64,000 nt of DNA. It comes from Amborella trichopoda (lineage: Eukaryota > Streptophyta > Magnoliopsida > Amborellales > Amborellaceae). Below are positions 11,441 to 25,400 of this stretch, in pieces; position 1 is the stretch's first letter; the number at the start of each line of letters is the position of its first letter. Where the stretch lies: assembly GCF_000471905.2 (NCBI RefSeq), contig NW_006499912.1, positions 5,262,366 to 5,326,365 of the forward strand, in the 5' to 3' direction. The position numbers and the translations under genes were made by a program. The notes under the pieces were generated by a model that searched no databases, was not told where the DNA came from, and worked only from the letters and a program-made list of their open reading frames with translations.

Positions 11441-13006
11441 TAAAGCTTCTATGAATGAGAAAAAGGGGATGCTTTGGTGGGATTCGTAGACTACGAAACC
11501 TTCAAAATTTTATGCGTGAGCACTAACCAAAGTGCCTTAACAACATATGTGACTTAAATATGACATATAGGTATAATACATATTGTTCATAAAATTGTTG
11601 TACAACCGATTGGCCTTAAACTCACCTCGTCAATAGAGTGAGGCCGAGTTACTCGGCAGATTCCAAATGGCCTCAGCCGAGCCTGGAATTAAGCGAAGCT
11701 CAGTGGGGCCTACTTAGATGTGCATGCAATAGAGGTTAAACAATTTATTAATGAGTATAAGCAAATGTGCAAGAGAACATGTCACAATCATATCTAATAA
11801 CTGGAAGGACATGAAAGAGAAGAACTTTATTACATTTATAGTATATCACCCTCATTATCTGAGGTTCCACACCTGTGTAGATAGCGCATGAGCAATAAGG
11901 AATGCCAAGCTATTGACAACTTCGTTGGTTCAAGTTATTTCTAATTGTAGGGAACTACAATAGTGTAGAGAGTAATCTAATGAGCATGAAGCAGCATTTG
12001 GCATGTACCTTCTATTTAGTCCATCGTATATTGACTTGATGTTGGAGGATATTGACAAGTTAAAAAACATGAAGGACATTGAGGAGCTGCGGGAGATAAT
12101 CAAGTGTTGGTATGTATGAGTGGCCATGGAGCTTAACATGTTTCATATTTCTCTTTCTTATTATTTATTTGAATGATTTAATATTTATCACTAAAAATAA
12201 GGGTGTTTAGAGAGAGAAGATGTCGTCATCTACCGGGTAGATCATAACTACCCACCTCTCAAGAATTGTGGGTCACATTTCTCAGAGATTCTAAGAGGAA
12301 GCCAAATGTTGGAGAACAACTTCCTCCCATCTGTCTATAACTAGACTTTTTATGATCATGGAGAGGCACACGCAGATAATTAATTTTTGAGTTCTCATTG
12401 TTATGGAAAAGCTTGACCTCTGCGATCCACAGTCTCAAGACATTGGCTTCGACCGTTGGGAATTTGGTGGGTCCATCTCTTCCCTCAAGTTTTCAACATC
12501 AAGAAGTTCATATATAACCACTTTAAAGTTCTAACTTTGATGAGGCAACACATCAATGGAAAAAGAACTTATTAAGCCTGGCATCCCAAACTTTATGGCC
12601 ACATTCTTGTCCATGGATTCCCTTTTGTGGTCACAATATAAGCTCAAGAAGATGGGTGCCTCAAAAGAATAAGTCAATCCCTTTATCTCAAAGACCCAAG
12701 CTGCAAGGGGTAGTTGAAGAAATAATTAGTAGTGCAATGTTTTGAGATAGGCTTGAGCAGATACAACTCCAATGGCAGTAGTTTTGAAGCTAATGGATGC
12801 TGATTTGAAGTCTTCTATGGGGTTCCTCTTCGAAGCACTTAAGAGACAAAGGAGGCTGCCATCGAAGCCAGTTGCTCATTTTCTAAAATAGTGCTGGAGA
12901 CCATCAATCAGATATGTGATGGAAGACCTTGTTGGACTGTCCAATTCACTGTGCGCGTAAATTGTTTAGACATTAGATTTTTAAGCATGTAAATAGTCAT
13001 TAAGAT
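11441..13006. other. No gene recognised
   Basis: Mostly moderate-complexity AT-rich sequence with short ORFs and no domain signature. Parts (12560-12900) look like decayed retroelement gag, but no motif supports this. Confidence 0.35.
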
Positions 13007-13304
13007 TAGGGGTGGCAACGGGTCGGGTCCAGACCTGGACTCGAAAGATGATATGGGAACCGGACCTGGAACCGTTCCCGAAAATAAAGTGTAGGACTCG
13101 AACCCGATCGAACCCATTCCAAAAATTAAAATATTTGTCTATTTAACTATAGTTAAATATATTTCTGGGAACCAAAAAATATTACTAGACCCGGACCCGA
13201 TCAGACCTAGACCCGAGTAGTGTTCGTGTCCAGGATTCTAACCCAACCCGAATCAGGTCGACCCCTCGGGTCCTAGGTCGGGTCTGGGTCCATTGCCACC
13301 TCTA
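13007..13304. mobile_element. MITE with TAGGGGTGGCAACGG-type ends (hAT-like)
   Basis: The left end is TAGGGGTGGCAACGGG; the right end on the reverse strand is TAGAGGTGGCAATGG. The inner sequence is rich in GGGTC/GACCC and ACCCGA motifs, which makes both halves partly inverted copies. There is no coding capacity. The TAGGGGTGGCAA end is a common plant MITE type usually placed with hAT elements (family knowledge). The flanking 8-mers match only 5 of 8, so the target-site duplication is not secure. Confidence 0.65.
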
Positions 13305-15018
13305 TTTACAATTAACCGATGACCATCCCTATTTAAGATTAACCGATGATGGTGCATGTGGTTATTAATGCTATATTCCGTTAATTTGTGTGTCGTCTAT
13401 GTTTCTTCTTGAACTCAAGATTCTCCTATTCACAACAATCAATTTGCTCTGGGTCATGTAGGAGATACACCACGACAAACTTGAGAAAAGTGGAAAGGGA
13501 CTTATTGAAGCTCAAAAAAGAAGTAAGAAACAATTTTTTATGATGAAAATTTTTAACTTACGATATTTATAAAGTCGAAACCATTAAACCGCATCCTTTC
13601 CCAACTTTCTTTTTATGTATGCATAAGGGTACTTTACAAAATATATTTTGCTAGGAAATCTTTTAATCAACTGGATCCAAGGGAGTTCTCAAATACTTTT
13701 TTTATGAGTTACTTCTCATTCTTTTAGTTTCTTATAAGTTATTTCTTTTTTTTTTCATCCAAATGGTAGGGGGTAAATGGTACTCGGCACTCAACCTATA
13801 AAGTATAGTGCTCAAGGTGTTTAGTTAAACTTGTTCTATAATGGGATGTGCGCAATACCGGGGTATATTCCAGTAGATGAATACCCTAAGGAGGAAAAAG
13901 CTTGATTTCTATTAGACTTCAAAAGCTAGTTTATGTTCATTACAATTTTAACTATTTAAAAGCCGCAATTGAGCAAGGAAGCGGACTATGAATCAATCAA
14001 CATTTATCGTGTATTTATTGAGGATGTTCTCGAGGAATGGTTTGTGGAAGTTGAGTCATTTCTCAATAAAAGGGAATTGCAAGGGCTTCACATGCAACGA
14101 AGAGGATGAAGGAGGTGTGAATCAACAGGCCAGTGGAGGAGGTGAACAAGTAGAGGGAAAACAACAATTCAAGGAGCTAGTGGGAGATATAGAATGGATG
14201 CAACAGGAGATGCAAGATGAGATGGTGGTGATACTTTCTCTGATGCTATCGATACATACGATGATATTCGCCCTAAGGAGCTTGAAATTAAGCCCAAGTA
14301 GTTGAGTATGAGGGTGGTTGGATAGAAGCTGGGAACTAGTGTTAGGAAGGGGTATAATTTACAGCAACATTTCTTCATCTTTTGAGTTGCTAAAATCCAT
14401 TTTAAAGACAGAGGAATTGACATGAGATACTCCTGGAAGTCTTATGGGCTTACCGTACCACCATGCACAATCCTACCAACTCAACCCCATCTTCGATGGT
14501 CTATGGAAGTGCAGTTCAACTTTTCGCAGTTTGATGACGATTGGAATCACGGTGCTCGGGTTGACATTGAGCCACCCTATCACTCATATTGGTTTTAGAT
14601 GGCCTAATTTAACTTGTATTTGGATATTTGATTTTACCTATAGAACTCACCTCTGTCATGTATTACATTTTAGATTGTGAAATAAATGCCTGGTGCTCAG
14701 ACAAAGCCGGAGTTTCTTAAAATTGCCAATATACGTACCACACCGATGCGAAACTGGTGATCGGACTTGATTTTTCAAGGGACCTAATCGATCCTGGTTC
14801 CTATTTTTGGAACACTGCTGCAATTTCTCAAATGCATCCTTGTGGCATCCGCACTCATATTTTGGAGGGAATGAGAGAATGTCGGTGTGTGCGCAGAAAA
14901 AGCGCATGGGCTAATAACATTCACTCCCATTTATATACTTAAAAATAGTTTTCATCTATGCCCACTTTGAAAGTTAATTGTCTAACATCTCTCTCCATCT
15001 CTCAATTTTATTACCTAG
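13305..15018. other. No gene recognised
   Basis: Two near-identical short units (TATTTACAATTAACCGATGA, TATTTAAGATTAACCGATGA) lie at 13304-13350. The rest has only unsupported ORFs, the largest being 13988-14305 (plus, 105 codons, acidic, no domain). Confidence 0.4.
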
Positions 15019-15061
<43 letters not shown>

Positions 15062-15276
15062 TACGTTACGTTCGTTACGTTACGTTAGTTACGTTACGTT
15101 ACGTACTACCGTACGTTACGTTACCGTTACCGTTACCTTACCGTTACNNNNNNNNNNNNNNNNNNNNACTTAAAACTTAAAAGTTTACGTTTACTTACTT
15201 ACTAGTCCGTACCTTACGTTAAGTTAAAGTTAGTTCGTACTACTACTCTCTCCTCTACTCTCTACTTATTTACTTA

Positions 15277-15311
<35 letters not shown>
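15019..15311. repeat. CT microsatellites around degenerate GTTAC repeats and a 20-base gap
   Basis: CT runs at 15019-15056 and 15281-15311 flank degenerate ACGTT/GTTAC-type repeats. These are interrupted by 20 N (15148-15167). The ragged TTAC/ACGTT sequence is probably partly an assembly artefact at a hard-to-read microsatellite. Confidence 0.8.
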
Positions 15312-15314
<3 letters not shown>

Positions 15315-15689
15315 ACAGTAGTTTCTTCTGGGATTATGTCCACACACGTATTTGCCATTACCCTTCATGTAACTTGGATGCTCTTTAAAACCTAAATTTC
15401 CTCAAAAGTTTTAAAGCATATTTTGTTGGTGACCAACTTACAAATGTCTATTTGTTACTTTCCATGCTCTTGTTCACTGACAAGTCAATTGCCAAAAATA
15501 TAAAACCATCATGTTCTCTAGAGCTCCTGGACGCCAAAATCAAGAAGCCTGGAAAAAGAATACCACCAGAATATAACCCTTCAGCAACACCATACAAATT
15601 CCACAGCTACTTTAAAAAATTGCCCTTTTTGAGTAGTAATGGATACCCAAAGGGAAGAAGCTTCAGTAGAGAACCAAGGAGCAGCCTCT

Positions 15690-16312
15690 TCTTCTAATGC
15701 TTTATTTTAGTGACAGGTACAAGAAATGACAGCTCTCAAAATAAAATAAAATAAAATAAAGTAAAGCCATTAGCACAAACTGTGAACAAGAACTACAGAA
15801 AAGCCTACACAGCTTTCTCAAAATGCTGGCCAAACAGTACAAGCCCAACTGCCCCTAGTAGGCAACAAATGAGGAGATTGCAGCACAAGGGCAGAGCCCA
15901 ATTTCAACGTCTGGTGACCAACCCCCCCTTTCACTTGGGTAGTGAGAGAAAACCCATTCCCTCCTTTGGTTGTAGGAGAGAGAATAGTTACATCTTTTAG
16001 ACCTACACCAAAACAGCAAAAAAACTGAACCTTACCCTCTACAAAGAATGAGATTTGAACCTGTTTGCCCCAAAACAAAGTGAAAGTTGCTTTCTTTTCC
16101 TGGACTCTTGAATAAACCTTCAGACCCAATCCAAAAAAACGTAGATTTTTTGGGGTTCCAGTACCCCAATTCAAGGAACAAAGACTTTTGGGGTTTCGAG
16201 GCTTTTACAAAGATGGTGGGCACCGTCTCATCGGTTGCTGCGGAGCCAGGCTGGCCTTTTCTTTTACAGCACCCCGAAAGATTAGGCACAATAAGTTAGT
16301 TGAGAATGTCTC
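15690..16312 (-). other. PP2AB1: Probable 3' untranslated region of the PP2A B gene
   Basis: It lies directly after the stop codon (16313-16315) and runs to the candidate poly(A) signal. Short ORFs on both strands here have no recognisable motif. The lower boundary is a guess. Confidence 0.4.
15701..15706 (-). promoter_or_regulatory. Possible poly(A) signal of the PP2A B gene
   Basis: AATAAA on the minus strand (complement of 15701-15706), about 610 bases past the stop codon. It is the only canonical hexamer I found in the likely 3' untranslated region. Confidence 0.4.
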
Positions 16313-16449
16313 TTAAGCATAGTACATGTACAAGCTATTTGCAGCAGCACAGGCAATGGAATTCTCAGTTGGATGCCACGCTAAGTGAAGCAACTTGGTG
16401 GTGAGATCGTAAGCGCCTCCATTTGCCTCAGAGCTCGGGCTTGGAGCAC
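16313..16449 (-). CDS. PP2AB1: PP2A B exon 14 (stop codon)
   Basis: Encodes [20 protein letters not shown], then [20 protein letters not shown] and MYYA, stop TAA. The C-terminal blade closes the propeller. Acceptor ATATCGTAG. Confidence 0.95.
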
Positions 16450-19400
16450 CTACGATATACATATACATGACACAGCAAAAAGAAACATCATCTTGTTAGC
16501 ATAAATATGAGATGTGCTCATCTTGGAGATCGTGAGATAACTTTTGTAGCATGGGTATTCGGTTGCCCTTTTGGGGAAGTTGATTTTTAGGTCCTCGCTG
16601 AAAGCAGAATGTGTATATGATTTATGATAGCTGGAGATACCAAGTGTTGCATAGGTCCAAATTTTGGATCATATTTCTATGATTTCTTTCTCAAATGAGG
16701 CCTACTTTTTAATACATATGTAACCACCGTTTGAAAAGTTACTTCCTTCTCTCCTAACTAAAGCTTGAATTTCGATTTTAAGGAATTTGGTAGAAGATAT
16801 GAGTCCCATGGCTGAACATTTACAAATATGATCTTTGGGCCTCATATTTCAATCACGCAAAGCCCTAACAAGTGTGACTTTATAGTTATGCATGGAGTGC
16901 ATAGCAATTGAATTCAACACTGACCTCGTCTGCCAACACGTGTAAGACTGCCAAGTGATCTTGAAGGCCTTGATGGAGTTTGAACTTGCCTCCTATAAGA
17001 TAAGCATAACAGACAATGTTTTTGGTTAACAGCCAACATGTGGCAGTTGACTTTAAAAAGCAAAAATTATAGACAATGCAAAGAAAATATTAATGCTAGC
17101 ATGAAATGATGAAACAGAATGAAAGGAAAGTAGCTCATGTATTTAAAAGTTAATATTACATGCATTTTAAAATTTGGAAGGACATAATAAAGACAGATTA
17201 AGAGAGCATGTTCGCATTTTCAGAACATGCAATGATTTGTTCATTTGAAGAGAATAGGATTTTTGAATGGCTTCTAAGTAGAGAACTAGGAAGTATTTTT
17301 GGATTTTGGCAAAAGCGAGTTTCAACATAACTCATGGAGATCATGATGGGTCTATTTTAGAAATGGAGTAAAACAAACTGGAGTTATGAGATAATGAAAG
17401 CTGAGAAGAGGAGGCAGAGGAGATAAATGACCATTTAATACCGCTCCTGGAGAGTAATATAAATTTTTCAAATCAGTGACTACGTGGTGTATTAGGTATA
17501 CTGGTCTTATAAGCATCATAAAAGGCTATAAGCATGTTCTAAAGGACTAAAACCCCCCATCTAAATAAGAATTAATTCAAATCACTCAATATACCTTATT
17601 CTCAAAAAAAAATCACTCGATATACCTTGTGGGATTTTTGCTGGCTTCTAAAGTAGTTGACTCGGTACTACCCGGAGCACAACCAAATACACGAAACAAA
17701 TTACTGTATACACAGCAAAAATAAATAAAATTATCAGTCCAAAGTTCCAAGAGTCAGAATGTGAAAGATGGAACAAGACCGTCAAAAGGGAGCTGCAACC
17801 TGTATGACCCAGTTGCCACCCTCAGTCCATCTCCACTTAGACAGCACTCAAATTTGTCAAATATTGAGTCATTTTCATATAAATCACAAAGCTGCAAAAG
17901 AGAAAAGCCCGACTGTTACTGATAGCTTCAAATAGTTATCAAGTAGTTTTTGCTGAATCCAAGATTGTTTCGAGTCAGAAATGAATTGCATAGAGATCGA
18001 AGAATTACCTTTGGTCTTAAGTACTCATGAACCTGAAACGTTGAAACAGGACCAGAATCCATGTTTATATCCCATAGCTGTAGACCCAGAAGCAACAAAA
18101 AATACGTATTAAGATTTCAGATATATTTTGTTTTTTGGTTTATAGATCTCAAAATCATTCAAATGAGGATGATTACGAATATGCATAAGCCGATAGATAT
18201 GAGCAGTAGGTAAAATAAATTGTGCAATTATGTAAATCACAAGTAATTTCTTTCCTGATTAGTGACAAAAATAAATGTCATCTAGTGACTCTCATCATAT
18301 TTCAACACAAAAAATAAGTTTTGGAACAAGACCTCTTAAGGAAAAGAGTCAAACTACATTATCGGCTGAGGGTAAAAATATGGTGCAGCAATGGCTTTGA
18401 AAATTTTGCAATCCTAAAAGACTAGAACCACCAGGACAATTTAACGAATCGGCGTATACTTCAAGGAAATAGCTCTTGACTGAGAAATTAAAATCTATGG
18501 GACACTGATGAACTGCAATGGTACCAGAAAATGACATACAAGTGGTTTGATGTTCTTGCGTCAGCATCTTAGTGAACATAAAAAAAGAAACAATATTCAA
18601 AATAACGTAACTTGAGTTGGGAATTGGTCACATCACAAACCAAGCAGACCAGGCAAATCCCAAATCAACCACCCTTTTACAAGGATAACTAAAAGGAATC
18701 AAGACCCTACAAGACTAAACTCAATCTTATCTTCCGTTTAAAGACTCAGCCAGGGCAATGCCAACTCGACTTAGAAAAGGACTCAAGCCACAGCAATGCC
18801 AACTCAACTTAGACAGGTCCCATTACCTAACCCTGTTTTTTCAAGCGACAAGGAATTGTGTAGAATGATTTTGTTGTTCAGTGTTTACATCATGCCATGG
18901 TCAAAAGGACGTATTTTTCTTGGTCTTGGAACAACATTTTCACATATAAAGAACCCACTCACTAAACATATAAACTTCACTATAGAAAGTTGCATGAACA
19001 TATGTACTACTAGCACTTATATCCAAAGTTGTCCAAGCAAAAGCACTCTAGGAATGCGCATGTTGATCATATGAGATACCACATGTTCATTTCTAATGCT
19101 TTTATTCTCCTCCATGGTGCACTTGTAACAAAATATGCACAAGCAAAAGCACTCTAGGAATTCTCATGTTGATCATGTGAACTATCTCATAAGCTTATTT
19201 CCAATGTCTTTTATTCTCGTGCATGGTGCATGTTGAGACAACACAACGTTCCGGCACTCCTTGACAAACTAAGAAGCGTCAGAAAAACCTCAAGATCCAT
19301 AGACACTTTAAAAACAGAGTATTTGCCCATGACACTCCACATTTAGTGGAGGTGACACTTCCCTTGAACTTTTGAATTGAGATACTTCATTCGAAGTAGT

Positions 19401-22400
19401 GAAATTCAAACATACCTACACTTTCTTTTTTTGGCAGGAAAAACATATGAGTGCAACAAAATCAAAGAGGCAGCAATTAAAAAAGTGAACATCAAACTTT
19501 TTAACAGAAAAGAGGAAGGTATAGAGACTAATGAGCTAGCTCTCACTCTTCTATGACATTGAAAATCTAAGGGAAAGCAGTTTTTTTTTACTTATCCAAG
19601 GACTAGGCTCTTCAATAAATAAATAAATAAAATCCAAGGGACAGCAATCAACACCAAAGATCCCATTTGTATGAGTTTTACAGAAATCGAGATATATAAG
19701 ATGAGAGAACTATTTGCCCTTCAAGTACTTAATCTTCTATATATCAGTGGAAAATTCTATAAGAGGAAATTTCACATTACGCCCCCCTACAGCCCATAAG
19801 AAATCACAGGAATATCTAATATTTGGAAAAATAATGCACAACACTCTAGGATCTTTTCTTTTCCTTTTTTGGCCTAGAGTTCTACCACTTCAGGCTCATA
19901 CATTTCCCTGACCCATGTAGGTTCAGAATAAGAATGGATTCGGCGAGATCTTTTGCCCAACTCAAACAACGGCTTAAAAAGTAAGACCAGAGAACACATG
20001 AACATCATTCATGGTTTCTTCCAACTGCACTCCCCAAGAAAAATCAAAGATTGAATATGAAATGTGACAAACAAACATCATGAATTCATGCACTCTAAAC
20101 TTGAAATATTTTTTGTCAAAAATTACCATAACTTGAATTGTATTGTTACACCTAATGGTGAAAAATCAATTCAATAGACCATTGTACAAAGAACAAAAAA
20201 AAGCCATCACAAGCATTATAGATATATTATGATAGTCCATTATCCAAATGAAAAGCAAGCATGAATTCCTCTACCTAAGAATTACCATAGAAAACATTAA
20301 ATACCAAGAAGTAACACAATCACTAAAATGAGTATACATCGATGGACCTTGAGAGTCATGTAATCGCGACTGAGAATGTATCTTCCATCCTTTGAAAACT
20401 TGATATCAGAAATTGAGGCTATAATCTCAGTGAAAAAGGATCTTGATCCAGGTGCCTCCTGTTCCTCAAATCTGCACGAGACAGACCAAAAAAAAAAAAA
20501 GAAAGCAGAGAGAGAAAACAAAAATTTCAACTACTGCTCGGCAAAGGTTGAAATCGTCTATAGCATCTATACAGAGACAATAAATCTAATCCACAATAGT
20601 AAACACCAATGTGCACCGGCCCCAATCAAGTAGTGTACCACTTACAATCTCGCATGAGTATCACATAATGCTGATTGGCGCATATCAATCAGACGAATTG
20701 TGCCCTTTGAGCTACTATATGCCAACATATTGCAATGCGTCGGGTGGAACTCAGCAGAAGTTATCACCTCTGAAAACATAGATAGAAGTATAAGCACAAA
20801 GAAGTCTTAATTAGACATTAGTGCTGAAAATGAGCAAATTACATTGTTATCCAATATATAAGAAATACATTGAGAATGGATATTGAGGAATGACTTGCAA
20901 AATAGAGGAATTAGTATAAAGAATATAACGGAAGGAATCATTATAACTATTAAAAATATTAGGTAATAGAGACATTAGATATCTAAGAGCATCAAATACC
21001 AAAAGCAAGAGCATCTAGACATGTGAACAAAACACAAAGTACGTTGAAGCGGTCGACCAAGAATCAACCCAGAATTACCCAAAATCAAACCATATTTATG
21101 CTATCAGAAAAACATGTACTCTGACACCAACATGATGTCCAATAACTTGCAACCTGTGTTCAAATTCACCTTCAACTCTAAGACTATAAGAAAAGTTGAA
21201 ATAAGACAATGAAAAAATGGGTAAAATATTCAATCTGTTAGTTGTGAACAACAAGAACAACCAAGAAAAGTAGACAACTGATGCCTATGACAGAAATAGA
21301 TAAGGGCAAGCTTTCTACGCTTCCCCTACAGCATAAAACTTATATACTTCCCCTTATCCAACCGTCCATTCTGAATGGAGGGTTAAGATTGCCCCACTCA
21401 CAATGTCACATCTCTACACTATTTTATTTTTAATTTTTTTTTTTATAAACTATTTTGACACCAAATTTTGGACATCCAATCCTCTATTAAACTCGCACTA
21501 GCGAAAAAAATAAAAAAAATATTTCCAACAAAATAAAATGATCAAAATACCCCTGAAAGTTACAAGGGGTATTTTGGTCATTATATTTTATCCAAAAATT
21601 ATTTTTAATAGTTTTTATAGGTGCGCCCCAATGAGAAGATGGCACGTACCAAATTTCATATTCATACAATTTGTATAAAAAAATACTTTGAGATGTCGGA
21701 TCTAAGATCAAACTGGTGAGTGGCTTGATCAAAATTGGACGGCTGGATGGTAGGGGAAGCATAGATCTTCTATGCTGTAGGGGAAGTATAGAAACCTTTC
21801 CCAATAGATAATAGAGAGACAATGACAAAATGCTGTGATCTTACTCCAGCAGCAGCAACCCGAATTCCCCTTATTATCAAGCAGTTAAAACCTAGAGCTA
21901 ATGTTTGATGTAAAACAACTGAGCAGCTAAAAAACTAAGTGTCCTTCCTCACAACCAAGAATGATGAGAGATATCATGTGCTTAGTATACCATGACCAAT
22001 AACTTCAGAATAATTGTTCTGAATCTTCTGATAGCCTCTTATTCTTTATCAAGAATGACTGTTATGAGTCCTATGGGCTCCATTACTCAGGTTTATTATG
22101 TGCCTATATTTGAGTCAATGTGTATACATAAACACCAAGTTTTCCACATCAGAAGCATTCCAATGCCTGTAAACTTCTAAACATTGAACAAAAACGTCGA
22201 GTACCACATTTCTCCATATAAAGAATGATTTAAATACTTGTAAGAAAACATTCACTGCAATTGAACACCATGTCAAGTTGAATGACGAGATGTTTTGTAA
22301 GCATGCAGATGCATGATAAAACACAAGAAGCAGAGCACAAGAATTGTGCATGGAACATATCCCACCAGACCTTTCAGCATATAAACATCTAAATTTATTA

Positions 22401-25400
22401 TCAAGTGAAAATATTAACAAAAAGCAAACAATAAAAAACACATAAAGAGACCTCACGCAATTTTAAGATTAAAAAAGAAAAGGACTCAGGAAGGTCCATA
22501 GGATGATTTAGGATAATTTTAGACTGAAGAAGCAACATGAAAGCCTATACTACATTGGCTGGTGAATCTCCAACTGAAAGAGACCACATCTCAAACATGT
22601 GTAACTCAAAAAATTGCAGTGAGTAACAGCGTTCATAGGTCTTGCATACAAGAAGACATTCATGCAGGCAAAGCAGGCCACAGGTTAATTTATTAAGGAG
22701 CAAATAGGATTAGGAAGTATTACCTTTGTAAGCTTATTTGACAAACTGAATACTTTGTAACACTCCAATTAAAAAAAAAAAAATTCCACCGCAATAGATG
22801 ATTGCTAACACTAACTCGTTCACCTCAAAATCTGAAATCATATCCACATAGAAAGTAAAGCATGGGTTAAAAGGAGATCCCATCCATCAAATGGACACAC
22901 TCAAGGCCAACCCCTCTATGGTTCAGCAAAGAAATCCCCGAAGAAAGCTTTTCTTGTGGATGAAATCCTAAACAACTTAAAGAGGCAGTAAGCTTAGCAT
23001 TAGATCAACTCATAGATCAGGCAAAAACAAAATCTGGTCTCCTTTCTGATCCAAAAGTGTGTGTATTAGAATATGAAAACCCCAGTAGAGGATAATAAAA
23101 TTGATTCTCCTTATCAACAATCAAAGAAATATAATATAAAAGGAAGGGAAAATTACATAAAAATCCGTTATACTTTGTGTTATATACCAAATAGTTTCCG
23201 TTATTACATGTATATCTGTTTTTTACCTTTTATAACGTAATTTTTTAAAACAAACCGCTTTACCCTTTTTTTGGATGTTCAACATCCGAAAATAGGCTGA
23301 AAGTTGTGAAATTTCCTATTTCGGATGTTGAACATCCGAAATTAAGGGATTTTCGATTGTCAACATCCGAAAAATACCCCGATTGTTGAACGTTAAGTAT
23401 AACAATTTCGAATGTTCAACATCCGAAAATACCCTGATAGTTAAATAAACCTTCGTCTTCTCTGTTTTCGGATGTTGAACATCCGAAAATCTCTTAAATT
23501 CAGATGTTCAACATCCGAAAATGTTATACTTAACGTTAAACTATCGGGGTATTTTCGGATGTTGAACATCCAAAAATTCCTTAATTTGGGATGTTCAGCA
23601 TCCGAAAATAGGAAATTTAACGTTCAACTTTAGGCCTATTTTTGGATGATGAACATCCGAAAATCCCACCAATTCGGATGTTGAACATCCGAAAAAAAGT
23701 AAAGTGGTATTTTTTAAGAAATTGCGTTATAAAAGGTAAAAAAAGGACATACATGTAATAACGGAAACGATTTGGTATATTGATAATATCGCAAAGTATA
23801 ACGGATTCTTATGTAATTTTCTCTAAAAAGAATCTGGCATACAATATCTATGCACATGTAGAATTACTGTACAACCTTATACATGTATACTGGTATCAAT
23901 GAACTTCATGTGGCATCTAGGGAGACCCATCCTTAGAATCACTCATCAATATACTAAAGTAAAAAAAAAAAAAAGAAGTACAAATAAGGAGATAGAAGCC
24001 TAAGGTATCGTATAATCCTCAACAAGGTGGACTACAATTATAAATTAAAGCATAGCCTATTTGTATCCCCTAACATCATTTCAGATACTTAGCTGAAAAG
24101 TTCAATAAGATTCAAATTAATTTCATTCCAACAAGGCAAGAAACAAGTGTGATTCATAAGCCATTTTCTCTTCACCGCTGAATGTGATACGAAGTCAAAC
24201 AAGAGATTTCTTGACAAATCTTAAGGTTTAGAAAAACTTTTTATGATTTAAATATGAGTTAATTGGGGGCAGTTCCCTATTTCATATAAGCTGACAGTTT
24301 ACAAGAAAAAAGAAACTCTAAGACACTCTCTAATGCAAACTGTGTATTTTTTTTTATTTAATAACACGAACAGGCAAGGATCACATGAATATGTGCTTTA
24401 CATATCATTACCAAGCGAAAAACAAAACTTCTTCCGGGCCTCTCAATGTGCGCTCCACATATTTCTTCTTTAACGCTAATATTTCAAGCCACAAAGGAAA
24501 TGAAATAAAGAGACCCAAGGACAAAAAAATATCAATACAGTGTGAAGAGAAAACCAGAAGAGAACATTCCAATTACAAAATTAAGAGTCAGGTTTATTGT
24601 AATTAACAATATAGGAGCCTAGACAAGGCAACACAGTAACATCACAGTTTTTAACTATCATGGCACATCATGTGTGCTCTTTCTTACATATTTTAAAGAA
24701 TCCCTTTAAATTATATTGAAGTTGGACTAGGGAATCAAAGTACAAAAATCTGAAGTAGTGGCATTGTCAATAACAAGAGTCAAATTGCTGCGGAAAAGGC
24801 ATGAATTTTTAATAATATCAGAGCTTCTTATCAGCATACACCCACTACAATGAGAATGATACAGAAATATCAATGCATGCTACAGTCAAAATGCTCAGGC
24901 AATTGGCTCAAATATATCTCAATAGTACATTGAGGACTTCATCCCCCAACTTTCATCATGAATAACCCAGCACCTAACAGCAAGCTATACCACAAAAAAG
25001 TTGAGTATGCACCTGTGAGGTCTTCCATATTTGCAGGCTTTACATCAACAATGTTGAAACTCTGGTTGCTTATTTCCAAATTCCATAAGTTTATTCGCAG
25101 ATCATCAGCTGATATAAAAGTCTCACCATCACTGAAAAACATTGGAACTGTAAGTGGTTGAATTGACCAGCAAAACACAAGTAGTAATCAAAAGCCACAC
25201 TAGTATATATGGAATGAAACTACACATTGCCATCATATTGTACTTTTTTAACTTCTGTCAGAAAAAGTCATTAGTTATTCTATGAAAGACCAACCGAAGG
25301 TGAATGGGAGTACAGAGAAATGGGAGATATAAAGTAATGAGTTTCTTCTTTCGGTAAAGAACCATCAGATTTGCATAATACCACATTTAGAGGTTTACTA

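Larger units (their letters stand above)
20770..25012 (-). other. PP2A B intron 7
   Basis: 4243 bases. More than a quarter is two Mutator-type MITEs (21304-21802, 23146-23823). The remainder is AT-rich with no coding signal. Confidence 0.85.

Noticed and set aside
13988-14305. 105-codon acidic ORF
   Set aside because: No similarity pattern recognised and no start context or neighbours to support a gene.
15057-15147. Telomere-like or centromeric satellite
   Set aside because: The words are not TTTAGGG and have no stable unit; an assembly artefact is more likely.
15452-15697. 81-codon plus-strand ORF next to the PP2A gene
   Set aside because: Antisense to the likely 3' untranslated region, no domain, no codon bias.
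23270-23693. CRISPR-like array, given regularly spaced palindromes
   Set aside because: Spacers are repeat-related and part of a foldback MITE in a plant intron; no cas genes, and the context is eukaryotic.
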